The notes below the pieces were generated by a model. The model was not told the DNA's origin. It saw nothing but the letters and a program-made list of their open reading frames with translations, and made no database searches. From contig PDUO01000019.1 of the NCBI GenBank assembly GCA_003008705.1, forward strand, positions 1,029,660 to 1,082,364: DNA of 52,705 nucleotides, written 5' to 3'. Origin of the DNA: Pezicula radicicola (Eukaryota; Ascomycota; Leotiomycetes; Helotiales; Dermateaceae). Made by a program: the position numbers and the translations under genes. Of the stretch, positions 32,268-43,742 are shown one piece after another. The stretch's first letter is position 1. Each line of letters starts with the position of its first letter.

Positions 32268-33529
32268 ATGGAGGACTTACCAGATTTCAAACTGTCCGGG
32301 TGTTACAGTGGAAAATTCCAGTGGAACAATGGCTGGTCAGCAGACTGGACTATGATTTTAAGAAATCCGGACAAGGGGCTCCCTTGCCAGAGGTTTTCTT
32401 GGAATCAGCATATATGCTGCTAGAAGGAGAGGCGGCCACATGGCTAAGATCAGCACCAAGGGTTTGGTCAATTATAAGCGGACGTAGGCTGGCCACGAGA
32501 GACAATGTAAAATAGTTCCGTGAACATCTTATGGAAAGATTTCCGTCGGAAGTCAATGACTTACCAGAGACCAAGGTACAATCCGAGATAGACTCTCTCC
32601 AACAACAAGATGAGGCACTGGCAGCATACTACCAACGTGCGGTATACATACTCCGTCGGAAGCATGACCGTGACAAGCCAAGGGGTTTGGAACAGCCATT
32701 AAGCGGGTTGGAGATCTTCACCATGAACACTATCGTCAATGCCGTCGTAAGAGGACTCAAGGACAAAGCTCTTAGACAAACAAACAGCTCTCTCCAAGGG
32801 AGCAGCTACTTGTGGAGCACTATGGAAGTCGTATGAGATTATCCGAGAGTCGCAGCAATCCCGAGAGATTATGCAACAAATGGAGAAAGCCGTTAAGAAG
32901 GAATAAGAATTTGAAGCCCTTAGAGTCCAGAACCAGGAGCTTTTAGATATCATCTACAGGACACACGGCAGACCTGCCTCCACAGTTATCTTGGAGATGG
33001 CTGCTGGAAAACACTGGACCTACTCATACGGGGCTGCAGCAGTAAATAATCCATTGAACTATCCAAATGGTATCAACTGCAATTATCCGGCTAACACCTA
33101 TAATCCCCTCAACTCCAGTGGACCTTATAACGGGCATGGTCACTCCAACCGAAACGACTCCTCTACCAGGAATAATCAGCCAAATACACAAAATGCCCCT
33201 CGCAGTCAATACCAGAATCTTTGGGAACCAAGACCATCAACCGCCCCAACTCAACAACGCACTAATGTCGTGGAAGGGAAGCAGCCATCCGGACGGACAC
33301 AAGCCCCGAGAAACACGGCCGGAGGAGAAGCCAAAGCTGGTCCATCCACTGGAACACACCGCGCGCCCCCAAGGAAATCCCTTCCTCCGGCTACAGACTC
33401 AAAACATCCAGTTATCAATGGATCAGAAAAACTCGATAAGTCTAAAGGCCCAATTTGTATCGGCTGTAGGGATTATGGTCATGTCAAGCCAGATTGCACA
33501 AACAATACAATGTCAGACTGGGAATAGGT
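32268..33529 (+). pseudogene. Retrotransposon gag (broken), with CCHC zinc knuckle
   Basis: Begins at ATG 32268 (MEDLPDFKLSGCYSGKFQWN), then continues in another frame as a capsid-like helical region (LESAYMLLEGEAATWLRSAP, then REHLMERFP). The nucleocapsid knuckle CIGCRDYGHVKPDC fits CX2CX4HX4C near 33458-33500. At least one frameshift (about 32300-32420) and several stops interrupt it. Gag would package the element RNA in virus-like particles. Confidence 0.75.
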
Positions 33530-34552
33530 ATACCTCAAAACACTACTATACGGTGGACAACCTACTTCCTATCTTGCAAGCATTGAATCAAGCAATGGGT
33601 ACACTAACTCCCCTCCACCCGACCATCATGGCAACACTCCATCTGCATCCTCCCTTAGTGTTGAGCTAGACTTCTAGGGACTACGAGTTGAGGACATAGG
33701 AGATGTGACGGACGGAGACCAAGCCTATGGCCCAGTGGATAACAGCGACCCTACTAACTTAATACCCCTTACATCGTTTATGGCAGAAACTACAAGAAAG
33801 AGGGCTAGGGTAGACGTTGAAGATCTGATTGACTCCGACGGATTACAGACCCAACCCACTCGTAAGACTAAGTCTAAACCGAAAGCAAAACGTGGAACCC
33901 AAAAGATCCGCTACTTACGAGAAATTATCGGACGAGGACTTGGTCTAATCAACTACAAATCATTGGCCGAGCGTATTCAGGTACCTATTAATCTCCTGGA
34001 GCTCTTCCAGATGTCACCGGAGTTGTCCTCTGAGTTGAAGAGACTCTCTACGCGCACCACTGTCAAGAAGACAAAGAAGGCCCCACCCACTCCAACAGTA
34101 GAGAGTGCCCTTGTCGAGAGGATAACCCCCATTCCAGCGGATCCCGTAGTTATGCTTCCTTGGGTTGATGCAGATCAAAAGGCCTTCAGAATTTCAGTCA
34201 CCATGAAGGCAAAGAACTCTTCTGGCCACTGCCAAGACTCAAGCTGTGACAGTTGGGTGAGCGAGGAGTGGGCCACTTACACTAAGACTCCTATTAGTGG
34301 CTTTGATAGAACTAGGCCTGCTCACAAAGCATTTGAAAGCCTCCTTAAGAAGGGAGCCCGAGGAGGTATCCCTATTCGGCGAACATGGGAACAATTCGAG
34401 GCCGACACCAAGAAAGGAGTCATTCTACCATTGCCATCGTTTGAATTGGACAATTCAAACGATACTGGAAATGAGGCTGGCTCTGAAGATGAAGAGAGCA
34501 CTCAGCTCTAGAATTGTCAATCATGGAGAACCCTTTTAGCCGACCACATAAC

Positions 34553-34620
34553 TCGGGCCAGTTAATTTTTTGAACTTTAAAGGCGGACTTCTTACCTCCA
34601 TTATCACAGTACAGCTTGTC
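34553..34620 (-). repeat. Inverted copy of 31921-31998
   Basis: CCAGTTAATTTTTTGAACTT and AAGGCGGACTTCTTACCTCC read here on + are the reverse complement of the sequence just outside the left LTR. On the - strand it reads LYCDNGGKKSAFKVQKINW, continuing upstream as VARGPVWDK. Its origin is unknown. Confidence 0.85.
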
Positions 34621-34671
34621 CCATACCGGTCCACGAGCAACAGTGGCAGGAATCATGGTCATTCGCTTTGT

Positions 34672-34690
34672 GGGAAAGTACTAGGTATAC
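34672..34690 (+). repeat. Fragment of LTR start inside the protease region
   Basis: TTTGTGGGAAAGTACTAGGT is identical to the start of the terminal repeats. It is joined directly to the gene A fragment. Confidence 0.75.
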
Positions 34691-34915
34691 CAAACGACCG
34701 GGGCCAAGTTCGTCGTCCCGATAGGCCATAGGCCAGAGACCTTGAAAGGGGAGGATATATCATACCAAAGGCCTGAGCAAACCCAGCCAAAACCTCTGCA
34801 AGTGGTTTAGGATGATTTAAGAGAAGGAAGTAAAGATGTCCCAGAGTGTGTGGCATCAGGAACCATCATTCAGCCTATATCGACTGAATATATACTGGAA
34901 GAAGAGAACAGTTCA
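34691..34915 (+). pseudogene. Gene A fragment inside the retrotransposon
   Basis: Matches the reverse complement of 17331-17547 at above 90 % by eye. It encodes the gene A stretch from QVRRPDRPETLKG to TEYILEEENSS. Differences include a 7-bp duplication (CATAGGC), and CC-to-TT and C-to-T changes that create a stop (QVV-TAG-DDL). It continues without break into the protease frame (DESGLSMN). The fragment lies in sense orientation. Confidence 0.9.
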
Positions 34916-35793
34916 GATGAATCCGGCCTATCTATGAACACTGCCTATGGAGGATCATCTACACTAAAGCAGTTTGTGGTCTTCAAGATGGGAGTCCAAG
35001 GGATTTAGCGTACCGTATCTGCCTTCATTAGACCTTACAACAGAGATTCCGGAGAGCTGCACCTCCTGTTAGGTTTACCTTGGCTCCGCGAAGTAAACGC
35101 CATCATAGCCGTCCGAGAGAGCAAAATTGAGATAGGGGATCCATCTACCGGAGAGAAGGTGATCACAATAAAGAGCCCTGAGTTTATGCCATCAAAACCG
35201 TATAACCTCATTCTCCATTCAAAGGACCCTCCACTGACTGCACCACGCACTCGTATCCCTGTCAACATCTCACTTTCATCGAGTGAATCCAGTAGCGAGG
35301 ACACCCCATCCGAATCCACTGAATACTCATCAACTAGCTCGGGAAACTAATACGTCACCGGTGTGACGTAAAAGCGCTAGAAGATCCATTCAGTGGCCTC
35401 GGACCTGAGGAAGTCCTTAAAAGCTTCCAACCTATGACATCTATATCTGCCACTGGTGGGCAAGACATCCTACATGGTAACCTCATCAGCGGACTTACTC
35501 CAAAGGAGCCCCCACTCCCAAAGACAAAAGTTACTCCGAGATACAAAACTCCTTGGGTAGAAGATGAAGACCCCGTCACAGCAAACCAAGATCCAGTCAT
35601 AGAATGCTTCTCCGCTGGACTATCATACGCCAATCAATCAGCTCCTCGTATCAAGAAATCAATGGACTAGAAGGCCCCCCAAGGAGACAACCCTACCTCA
35701 GTTGAGAGCTTCTCCGGAAGACCCCCCGCTGGGTATATTCAACCCTTTCCGACGGATCGCAGACCCATCCGTTGCCTAATAAGCACCGCTCCG

Positions 35794-37110
35794 ATGGAAG
35801 AAGTAATTGAGTGGTTTGAGATGACTGGAATCAGCTTAGGACCTGCGATCCCAAATGAGGAAGCACGCCAGGATGTTATACGCCTACTCTATACTTACAA
35901 GGATCTTAATGCTATTGGGCTTGAAGACATCCCTCCCACAGACACATATCAACATAGGGTACGAGTCATTCCAGGAACCAAACCATTTAAAGCACCTGTC
36001 CAGCGGAGGTGGCCACCCCACAAAGAATATTGGCTCTAAAGGATTGTTCAGGAAGGCTTACAATGTAGTATGTACGAAAGGACTGTCCCTGCTAATGGAC
36101 AACTTTCTGAATGGAATTCACCGCCTGTCATCGTCGATAAACCAGGAGCTACATCTATTGATGGCAATCCACCGGAGTATAGAATTACTTTCAATTATTC
36201 GAATATTCCTGAGGAAAAGTCCGGATCGTGTATGGAGCTTGCGTCAAAAACACACGACTACCTCTCCCAGCCAGAGGATGAAGTCTTTATGGTATTTGAT
36301 CTTAAACATACATACATACTAGGCTATAGAAATCCACCCAAAAGACACGTCTACGCATTTACCATTCCAGGGATCGGACAACTCCAGCCAACCCGAATGC
36401 CCCAAGGTACATCCAGCTCAAGCTTCGGAATGAATGAGGCGATGAGTCTCACCCTAGGAGAGATCCCTCCGCTGGCTTTTCCAAATGAAGACGGCTCTGA
36501 TGGATCCGAACCTTCTATGCTAGTTCCTCCAGATGAGGGCCTCCTTGCCGCGTGCACATTCTACCTGGATGATATCTTTTCTGGGAAGAAGTCATTTGAA
36601 GAAGAGTTCCATTGGCTGGCACATCACTTCCTACCACGAATAGCATGGGCTAAGCTCAGGTTATCCTTTAAGAAGCTAAAGCTATTCGTCTTTTCCGTTG
36701 AGGCACTTGGGATAATCCACTGGACAGGAGGAGCGGTGACCATCAAAGAGGATCGATTCAAGAAGATCCGAGAATACCCAACTCCAGTGAATACAACAGG
36801 CGTTCTCGGCTTCCAAGGGGTAGTTGAGATTACAAGACGTTGGGTAAAGAATTACGCTAAAATAAGTAGGCCAATGACTAGGCTAATCCGGAAAGGCGTA
36901 GATTGGAAATGGGAGGCCCCTGAGCAGATTGCGTTCCAGATATTAAAGGATACGTGCACCACCGTAGCAGCCATGTTCGGGTACCAGTTCTGCGAGCCAG
37001 TGGACATGTATTCAGATGCCAGTATGTACGGGGCTGGATGTGTGATATTACAGGACCAGTGGGGTACCACAACAACCTCCAATATGGAATTCCGCCCAGT
37101 GGAGCAGTAA
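35794..37110 (+). pseudogene. Reverse transcriptase and start of RNase H (broken)
   Basis: The RT domain runs from HRVRVIPGTKPFKAPVQRRW through VFDLKHTYILGYRNPPKRHV, IGQLQPTRMPQGTSS and the active-site box FYLDDIF (36559-36579). RNase H begins at DMYSDASMYGAGCVILQDQ (about 37005). A TAA at 36037-36039 probably replaces a CAA codon (YWL-stop-RIVQEGL). MPQGT instead of the common MPFG is unusual. Confidence 0.85.
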
Positions 37111-37210
37111 AGAAGAAAGTGCCAGTCCCCATACTCTTCGATTCATTTGCATTCTCAAAGAATCAGCAAAACTACGGAACTATGGAACGTACAAGCGAGA
37201 ACTGTGTGGT

Positions 37211-37507
37211 ATGGTCGAGTTCTCCAGGAAGTATGAGTATATGATGCGTGGTCCAAAGACTATCACAATATGGACCGATCACATGCCTATCACTTATTAC
37301 CTCCAGACGTACTCCCATGAAGGGATCTATGCTCGATGCGCTGCAGAGTTGCGGATGTTAAACGTACAGATCAAATATATCTCTGGCCCAAGAAACAAGG
37401 CGGCGAATGCCCTCTCAAGAACTATCTTCCTAGACGAAGGGTGCAAAGTTGACCTCTCCTCCTATGAATCTATGTCCGAGTCCAATGGATCCCCACAGTG
37501 GATCTGA
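37211..37507 (+). pseudogene. RNase H C-terminal part
   Basis: FSRKYEYMMRGPKTITIWTD then HMPITYYLQTYSHEG and ISGPRNKAANALSRT are the end of a Ty3/gypsy RNase H and its tether. The frame differs from the RT part (frameshift and stop at about 37110-37210). Confidence 0.8.
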
Positions 37508-37582
37508 AAAGATGGGAAGGATGGATATGAGCAATTACTAAAAGACATTGGAGAACCCACCCATGAGAACCACTTAAAGTCT

Positions 37583-39072
37583 TTGTTGTTCAGAACCCCC
37601 AACCCATCATCTAACATGGCAGAAGCTCATCAGTCACGGGACGGAAACACAATCCGACCGAATCAATGTCACTCTAAAAAACACATGTCTTCGCACTGGT
37701 TCAAAGGAATATACCAATTCCTGGTGGAAGGATCATCCCGAGCAGAAAGGAACGAACTAGCTCTAATCCAGCGAAAGGCTTTGAACTACCGGATTAATAG
37801 CTCAGGGGACATGATATATCTCTCCAGGGGACAAGAAAAGCTCTGCATAGTGGAAGAGGAGGTTGCCGAAGTACTCTCCAATGCACATAACCATGGTGGA
37901 CATTTCGCCTCTGCTATTACTCTCCGCCGGCTGAGGAAATACTTCTAGCCCAAGATGGCTAAAGATATTGTGGACTATATCCTAGGATGCTTGACCTGTG
38001 CAAAGTTCGGAACTGCAGTTCGTTTCCAAACACTATCAAAGATAACAGTAAACTCTCCATTGGACCTCATCGGGATCGACTTTCTAGGCCCCTTTCCGCC
38101 CTCACCAAAGCATCCATGGAGATATATCCTCCTGCTTATAGACTACTTTTCCCAGTTCATCTGGACATTCCTGTGCACTACAGATGACAGTCAGGAGACG
38201 ATTAGGTGCCTAACCTTCTTCTTTGAGTCCGTCGGAATACCAGTTGGGTTCTATGCAGACCCAGGGTCACATTTTGGGAGACAAGCACAGCAGTTCGTCC
38301 AGACAAAAGGAGCTAGTTGGGCCCCCTCTCCTGTTGGAGCTAAGAAAGCTACTAGAATGGCCGAAAAAGGGATAGACATTTTGCAGAGGACCCTTAACAA
38401 GGCCTAGTCCACAGGAACAGAATGGCCCACAAATCTACAATCCTCCACTCTTGATATTAATAGACGAGAAATCCCACACCTTGGGTATTCACGTATTCAC
38501 ACCCTTCGAAATCCTACCTGGCTTCCTTCCGAGCGGAGCCCTTAAGTCAAAGTTTCGTCCAGCCGACCAAGCAGAGCTAACTTTAAAGATGGGGTCGATC
38601 TCTGTAGAACAGTTCCACCAGATATTGCCATCCGGTGAAGAGGATCACTTGGACAGAGTCTTCAAATATGTTGCACACAGAGAAGCCATCCGGTCAAGGG
38701 TTTATTCCGCCTCGGATTACCAGAAGGAGATAAACAAGGAAAGGCATAATTTAGGGGTCCGTCAGAAGTCATTTTCCCCGGGACAACTCGTTATGTTATA
38801 CGATGCTCGGTCTGCCGGACAGAAACTTAAGCCTAGCTGGCGTGGTCCCTTTGTGATTACAGGGTACGGATGATCCCATGGGAAAGCTGAACGGAGACCC
38901 AATACCAAGGTCATATTATGGAGATCATCTGAAGACGTTCAGACTACGTGAAGGATACTTAGTGACCGGAAATAAGGAGAAACTCCCAGAATATCAGAAT
39001 ATTCGCCTAGGAACAAGCACTCATAAACTTCCGAAGGATTTAAGGACCTTCGCCGGAGCTCACCATATATGA
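37583..39072 (+). pseudogene. Integrase (broken): zinc-binding, catalytic core, GPY/F-like C-terminus
   Basis: The HHCC module is NAHNHGGHF ... CLTCAKF (37885-38005). The catalytic core has GIDFLGPF (first Asp, about 38080), YADPGSHF (second Asp, about 38252) and MAEKG (Glu, about 38360). The C-terminus reads FSPGQLVMLYDARSAGQKLK then PSWRGPFVITGY and YYGDHLKTFRLREGY. TAG stops at 37946-37948 and 38405-38407 replace probable Trp codons; a frame change occurs near 38873. All catalytic residues remain. Confidence 0.85.
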
Positions 39073-39665
39073 CCCTCCCGCCATTTTAGGCGGCATCATA
39101 TCATTATCCAAAATCACTACATCGCTACATCGCTACATCGCTAAGAAAAGCATCCTTTGAAGGACAACACATGATATCATTTTCCCGCTAGTCAACTTCA
39201 CATCCACAACAACAATATCTTCAGCACAGTTTCACCACCCCTCCTACAACTACCTTCCTTTAACAGATCGAATCACAACAACCCATATCGATCTATCCTT
39301 AACATTTTATCGCACTTCCAATCTTCGCTCATCATCAACGATGCAAGGCAGTTGAGATCCTCCAAAGAACTTCAACTCAAGACCACCAATGTCACCCTTT
39401 CGCACTGCCTCGAAGAGCACTTTCCTATAGAATTACTATACAATTCCCCTCCTCGAACCAGCGGTCGCCCTTAGTACGGCATTAATATCAGCATCAGATC
39501 CTTTGCAGGAATCATTTTGAAAGATGATTGCAGATTATCAGTTTCACCTCAACTAAAGCAATCTCAGCAAACAGTTCAAAGCTGATTATCATCAGAAGAC
39601 CTCATCGAGACTTTCCATCAAACTCAGCCTCACAGAGCCTGCAAAGCACTGACAGCTCCTTCAAA

Positions 39666-41702
39666 ATGGGTTCTACTATCTATTACACTCCCGCCCAAAA
39701 GGCATCGATAAAAGAATACCAACAAATGAAGGATAAGATGAGACGCCTTATGCCGGACGATGATGGTGCCTATCATGGTGGTGACGAAGACTCTGAGTGG
39801 TGGACGGACCTGCTCATCTATGATCCCGACGTCTTACCTAAATCTGTGGACGAGATCCCAAAGTTTGTCTTCCTATCGGACCGAGTTGTGGCCTACATCC
39901 TGGAGAAACTTGTAAGGGGGGCCAGCTCTATTAAAAAGGATCATCTACATAAGTTCTGGACAGGGGACTTTGGCACTGGAGGCGATATAACCAAGCAGTT
40001 CGCACCCAGTGGACAGCTGAACAAGGACATTCGTGTTCACTATGGCTATCCGGCACTCACTTCCAACGGAGAGGTGATCCGAGCCCAGGGGAAATACCTT
40101 CTCACCGGAATCCTACCAACCGATCTACAAGGGAAAGGAGAGTATGTCTTCGTGGACACCCTTCCCCCAACTGCAAAGGCAACACCACCTAAGGTCGTTC
40201 GGGAAGCTTCTCAAAATCCTGCGGCAAAAGTGAAGTCGGGTGGAAAGATTATGAAACTTGAGTCTCATAACTACCCAGCGCCGAAGTACCGGAATGACTC
40301 AGGGAAGCCCTCCAAGAGAGCCTACTCTAACGAAAAGGGCGAAGCTGAGCAAAATCAGAAAAAGAAGAGGAAGTCTGGAGAGACTAAGCCGGAGCCCAGA
40401 GGTGTAAAAAACGAGTCTACAACTCTTCCCACCAACCCAGTAGGAGCTCCCTTCGGTCGGAGACCCCTGAGTTCTACTGGCTCTAGAGTTGCCGTGTCTA
40501 TTCCGGACCTTCGGAAACCTCCCTCAAAGACCCCATCTCTGGACTCACTTTTTGCTAAGCCAGTCAAACCACAAGATTATTTCTCCACCAGAGCAAAGGA
40601 GCCCAACAAACAGGCTGACACTCAAAAAACTGTCCGTACTATGGAGTCTAAAGGACTAGTGCCATCTGATGACAAGAAAAGATCGAGCAACTCCAACCCA
40701 CTCACCTTAGCTGAAAAGGATAAGGAAATAAAGTCTCTGGAGGAAGAAATTAAGAAGTGTCATAAAGACAACGAAAAGCTACAGGCCGAATTGGACTCGA
40801 CTAAGGAGACATACACACAAATGAAGAAAAGATGTGTTAGTCTCCGGAGGGAGGTTAAGGGGGCAAAGGAAGCAAAGGAGTCTCTCGACCGGATCAAAGG
40901 GTATCTGGAATCTACCCAGAAAGAAAACACCCTGCTATCTAGTAAAAATCTCTCCCTCACCAATCAGTTGTCCTGGACCCTCCACCACATTTCAGCATCT
41001 ACCCAACTCGCTGATGATGTATTCCAAATCGCTACAGTTTCGTACGACGCCCTCCACCGGACCCCTAAAGGAAGCTCCTCCCCTCTGGACAAACTTAAGG
41101 CAGTAGAAAACACTCCCTACGAGTACCTAAAACAACACTATCCAAACTTGGCAGAAGCCATTTACAGTCGAGCTCTAGCTCCAGTAGGTGACTCATATTC
41201 AGTCGCACTCCCTCCCATGGAATTGAATGACATACCTAGCGACCTCCTTGTCACATATTCTAAGACATCCGAAGATACTTACATTATCGAGCTCGGTGAG
41301 CAGTGGAGAGTCAATACTAAGGTCTTGGAGATACAGAAAGGTCTTAAAGACATGGATCCGACTGGACGATCCTTCTATCCATCAGACTCATTGCGATACA
41401 GAGATTCCATCAAACTACTAGGAGGAAAAGGGGACGCCACCGGATCATCATCACACTCAACAGGCTCTAATTCTGATCAAGAGGGTCAGGAAGTCAAAGA
41501 GGATCAATCCGTCGAGACATTTAAGATCGTTCTCGAGGACGACTCGGATGGACCTATTAAAACTGAATCAGATTCTGGATCGACTGGAAAGGGACCTGAG
41601 AAGTCTGAGGGCGAAGAAAGTGAACCGGAGCTTGAGGAATTTAAGTTGGATGGCACAAGTGACCAGAAGGTAGAGCAGGTTCCAACAATCTCCAGTGGAT
41701 GA
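39666..41702 (+). CDS. Intact third ORF of the retrotransposon, 678 aa, coiled coil
   Basis: I chose ATG 39666 (TCAAAATGG context; MGSTIYYTPAQKASIKEYQQ) over an upstream in-frame TTG. The N-terminal 150 residues are a compact acidic/aromatic domain (SEWWTDLLIYDPDVLPKSV, then VVAYILEKLVRG). Residues about 190-330 are basic and disordered with NLS-like KKKRKSGETK. A coiled coil occupies about 350-435 (AEKDKEIKSLEEEIKKCHKD), a helical domain follows, and the tail from about 590 is Ser/Asp/Glu-rich. There is no membrane segment, so it is not an envelope protein. It lies between integrase and the right repeat. It is uninterrupted while gag and pol are broken. Function unknown; it could be a chromatin- or particle-associated accessory protein, or a captured host gene. 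Confidence 0.7.
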   Translation: MGSTIYYTPAQKASIKEYQQMKDKMRRLMPDDDGAYHGGDEDSEWWTDLLIYDPDVLPKSVDEIPKFVFLSDRVVAYILEKLVRGASSIKKDHLHKFWTGDFGTGGDITKQFAPSGQLNKDIRVHYGYPALTSNGEVIRAQGKYLLTGILPTDLQGKGEYVFVDTLPPTAKATPPKVVREASQNPAAKVKSGGKIMKLESHNYPAPKYRNDSGKPSKRAYSNEKGEAEQNQKKKRKSGETKPEPRGVKNESTTLPTNPVGAPFGRRPLSSTGSRVAVSIPDLRKPPSKTPSLDSLFAKPVKPQDYFSTRAKEPNKQADTQKTVRTMESKGLVPSDDKKRSSNSNPLTLAEKDKEIKSLEEEIKKCHKDNEKLQAELDSTKETYTQMKKRCVSLRREVKGAKEAKESLDRIKGYLESTQKENTLLSSKNLSLTNQLSWTLHHISASTQLADDVFQIATVSYDALHRTPKGSSSPLDKLKAVENTPYEYLKQHYPNLAEAIYSRALAPVGDSYSVALPPMELNDIPSDLLVTYSKTSEDTYIIELGEQWRVNTKVLEIQKGLKDMDPTGRSFYPSDSLRYRDSIKLLGGKGDATGSSSHSTGSNSDQEGQEVKEDQSVETFKIVLEDDSDGPIKTESDSGSTGKGPEKSEGEESEPELEEFKLDGTSDQKVEQVPTISSG

Positions 41703-41854
41703 ATTGGTATGGGATGGATATGGATGGATGTGATTCAGCTATTAGACATGGATGCCGGATGGAAATGATATAATTAGATCTAGTTATGGTCTTATGGATG
41801 GGATCACAAATAGCAGTCTTGTCGCGGGGCGCTCTTCTTTTTAGAGGGTCTAGC

Positions 41855-41962
41855 CACGTGGTCAGCTTTGTGGGAAGGACTAGGTATACTTAGAACTTCC
41901 GGCCGGTGGCCGCTCTTCATAACAACACAACACCTTTCACCCATTTTGAACCTTTTGGTACC
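41855..41962 (+). repeat. Right terminal direct repeat (LTR or part of LTR)
   Basis: CACGTGGTCAGCTTTGTGGG ... CCTTTTGGTACC, partner of 32000-32108. No clear target-site duplication is visible outside either repeat. Confidence 0.75.
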
Positions 41963-42360
41963 ACATTCAATTAATTCTCAAAGTCGTTTATCTCTCCCCA
42001 CCTCCACTCAGAGCCCAGTATAGATCTCGCAGTCTCTGTCTCAGTCTCTGTAGCAGAGCAGCAACGCAAGATTATGTCGTAATATGTAAGACTTACTCTA
42101 CCAGTCAGCAGTGTGTTGCTCCTCTCTCCTCTCTCCTCTCCTACCCCAACCCAACACCCAACACCCAACACCTGCTTCTCGAAACAACGAAGGAACGGAA
42201 CGGAGCTACTACTAACTGGCTAACTGGTTAAATGGGGGTTCAATATGTTCGAGGTTGTCTTAGTATATCTTCAATAACTGGCTAACTGATTAACTAACTA
42301 TCACTACTATGAACCCGAGATCATCCATTTCACGTCCGCTAATATAGTGAGGAATCCCGG

Positions 42361-42710
42361 AACACCAGCTACTTGCCGCCACTGCAAGCCAAACAGCGTT
42401 TCCGTTCCCGCAACAAGTTGTTCATGCATCTCAAAACCCACTGGATGAGGATCTAGCATCTAAACAGCCAAATAATACACCATCCCAAACTCTGTCGTCC
42501 TTCCTAGCCGAGCCTGTTCACGGCGCTGGTGCGCAACTTCACCGCTCAACTCGCATCAAGGCGTTGATGCCACCAGAAGTTTCACCGGCGCCAGCGGAGG
42601 TTCACCAGCGGAGGTTCACCAGACCTGTCGCCGGTTTACCAAAAGGGTTCGTCGGCGATATAAAAAGGTTCACCAGCGGCAACATCGGTTCACCGGGTGA
42701 CTTCTGACTG
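42361..42710 (+). pseudogene. Degraded C2H2 zinc-finger fragment and GGTTCACCAG repeats
   Basis: About 42365-42440 reads, across a frame change, as TCRHCK then RFRSRNKLFMHLKTHW, a C2H2 finger type that I associate with fungal retroelement proteins. It is followed by stops, and then by a stretch with GGAGGTTCACCAGC direct repeats (about 42590-42695). Too decayed to name. Confidence 0.35.
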
Positions 42711-43328
42711 TATTATAGTAGTAATCACCTTCTGCTAGGTACCCCTGTTATCCCAGCACCCCAGTCACCCGTAGCATATCTAGACGGGCGCAGTTACAAT
42801 TACAGATAATCAGATTGTCACTGTCCACCAGAGATTACTAGACTTGACATCCATGGTTCATCGCATCGTACGCTAGAGACTCTTCTCGTGCTCAGTGTTC
42901 CTCCAACTCCAGCTCCGGAGATTCTTCTTGTCCTTAGTGTCTCATTCCAGATTGCTGTACATATACAGTCAGAGCAACCGGCAGCCATGTATTCGCATAG
43001 ATGAAAGGCGAGTCACTTACTCATAATTGCATATATAACATCGACAAACATATAGGGACAGTCGTAGGGTGGCGTGGTGTTAGACTTATCAAATAATACG
43101 CCGGCCACACATAGTGTCTCTTTCGTGGATTTTAGGTCTCGTTCCAGATTGTATACAGAGATACAAAAGGTTGGTGGTCTTGAGTTAAACAAGGCTTAAT
43201 TATTAAGGCGTTAATAGTTTTTATAATATTATATTTTTAGATAGAGGGGATTATAGTTAGAGTTAATAGATAAATAGCTATAAGGTCTATAACAATAATA
43301 AAGATATTTTCTTACCTTATAGCTATAT

Positions 43329-43422
43329 ATTATTATTTCTAAGAGTTACCTAAGCTATAGTAGTAAGATATAACTTACATAGAAGTAACTTAATTTACCT
43401 ACCTCTACTTATACTATACAAT
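43329..43422. repeat. RIP-mutated copy of the 43743-43843 repeat
   Basis: Same sequence as 43743-43843, but 11 aligned differences within about 58 bp are all G-to-A or C-to-T. Most are TG-to-TA (CA-to-TA on the other strand). It is about 415 bp from the less mutated copy. Confidence 0.85.
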
Positions 43423-43742
43423 TGTCGGCCTGTAATCACGTGTTTCTAGTATATCTTCATTTCTGGTGGCCCTGGCGCCCGCCGATCCCTCCGAAATCGC
43501 AGATTAATTCCGACCATTCTGGCCCAGTATGGCACCATTTTTACGTTAATGGAACGGCACCTTAAATACCTCATTTTGTATGGATCTGGGCCCATTTTGG
43601 GTGCCTCTCCTTTAATATATAAGCCTAGGCTTCCTCCCACCTAATGGGAGCAAGCAATCAAGCCTTCATTCATGATTTTCACCATCTTCTACACTTTCTC
43701 CATATGCCATATATTCAAGGTGATCGAGGGTTAATAACAATG

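Larger units (their letters stand above)
33705..35350 (+). pseudogene. Retrotransposon protease region, interrupted by foreign sequence
   Basis: 33705-34511 is an open frame resembling the pre-protease part of fungal gypsy pol (KIRYLREIIGRG, LLELFQMSPELS). The later part at 34925-35160 (STLKQFVVFKM, then LHLLLGLPWLREVNA) matches the end of the retropepsin-like domain. The segment between, where the catalytic aspartate would lie, has been replaced by about 400 bp of other sequence: an inverted copy of 31921-31998, an LTR start and a gene A fragment. Confidence 0.65.
32000..41962 (+). mobile_element. Decayed Ty3/gypsy LTR retrotransposon with extra downstream ORF
   Basis: About 9.96 kb bounded by direct repeats of 108 bp. 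The internal order is gag with CCHC knuckle, protease, RT, RNase H, integrase with GPY/F-type C-terminus, then an additional ORF, all on +. Gag-pol is split by stops and by several frame changes (the successive pieces use all three frames). Several stops look like single C-to-T or G-to-A hits (for example KYF-TAG-PKM where family members have W), so light RIP plus indels is likely. Composition remains normal, unlike the flanking AT blocks, so this insertion is younger. It is not autonomous now. Confidence 0.85.

Noticed and set aside
38877..41702. Third ORF as a retroviral envelope gene
   Set aside because: No signal peptide, membrane segment or Cys pattern; it is a basic/coiled-coil/acidic protein.
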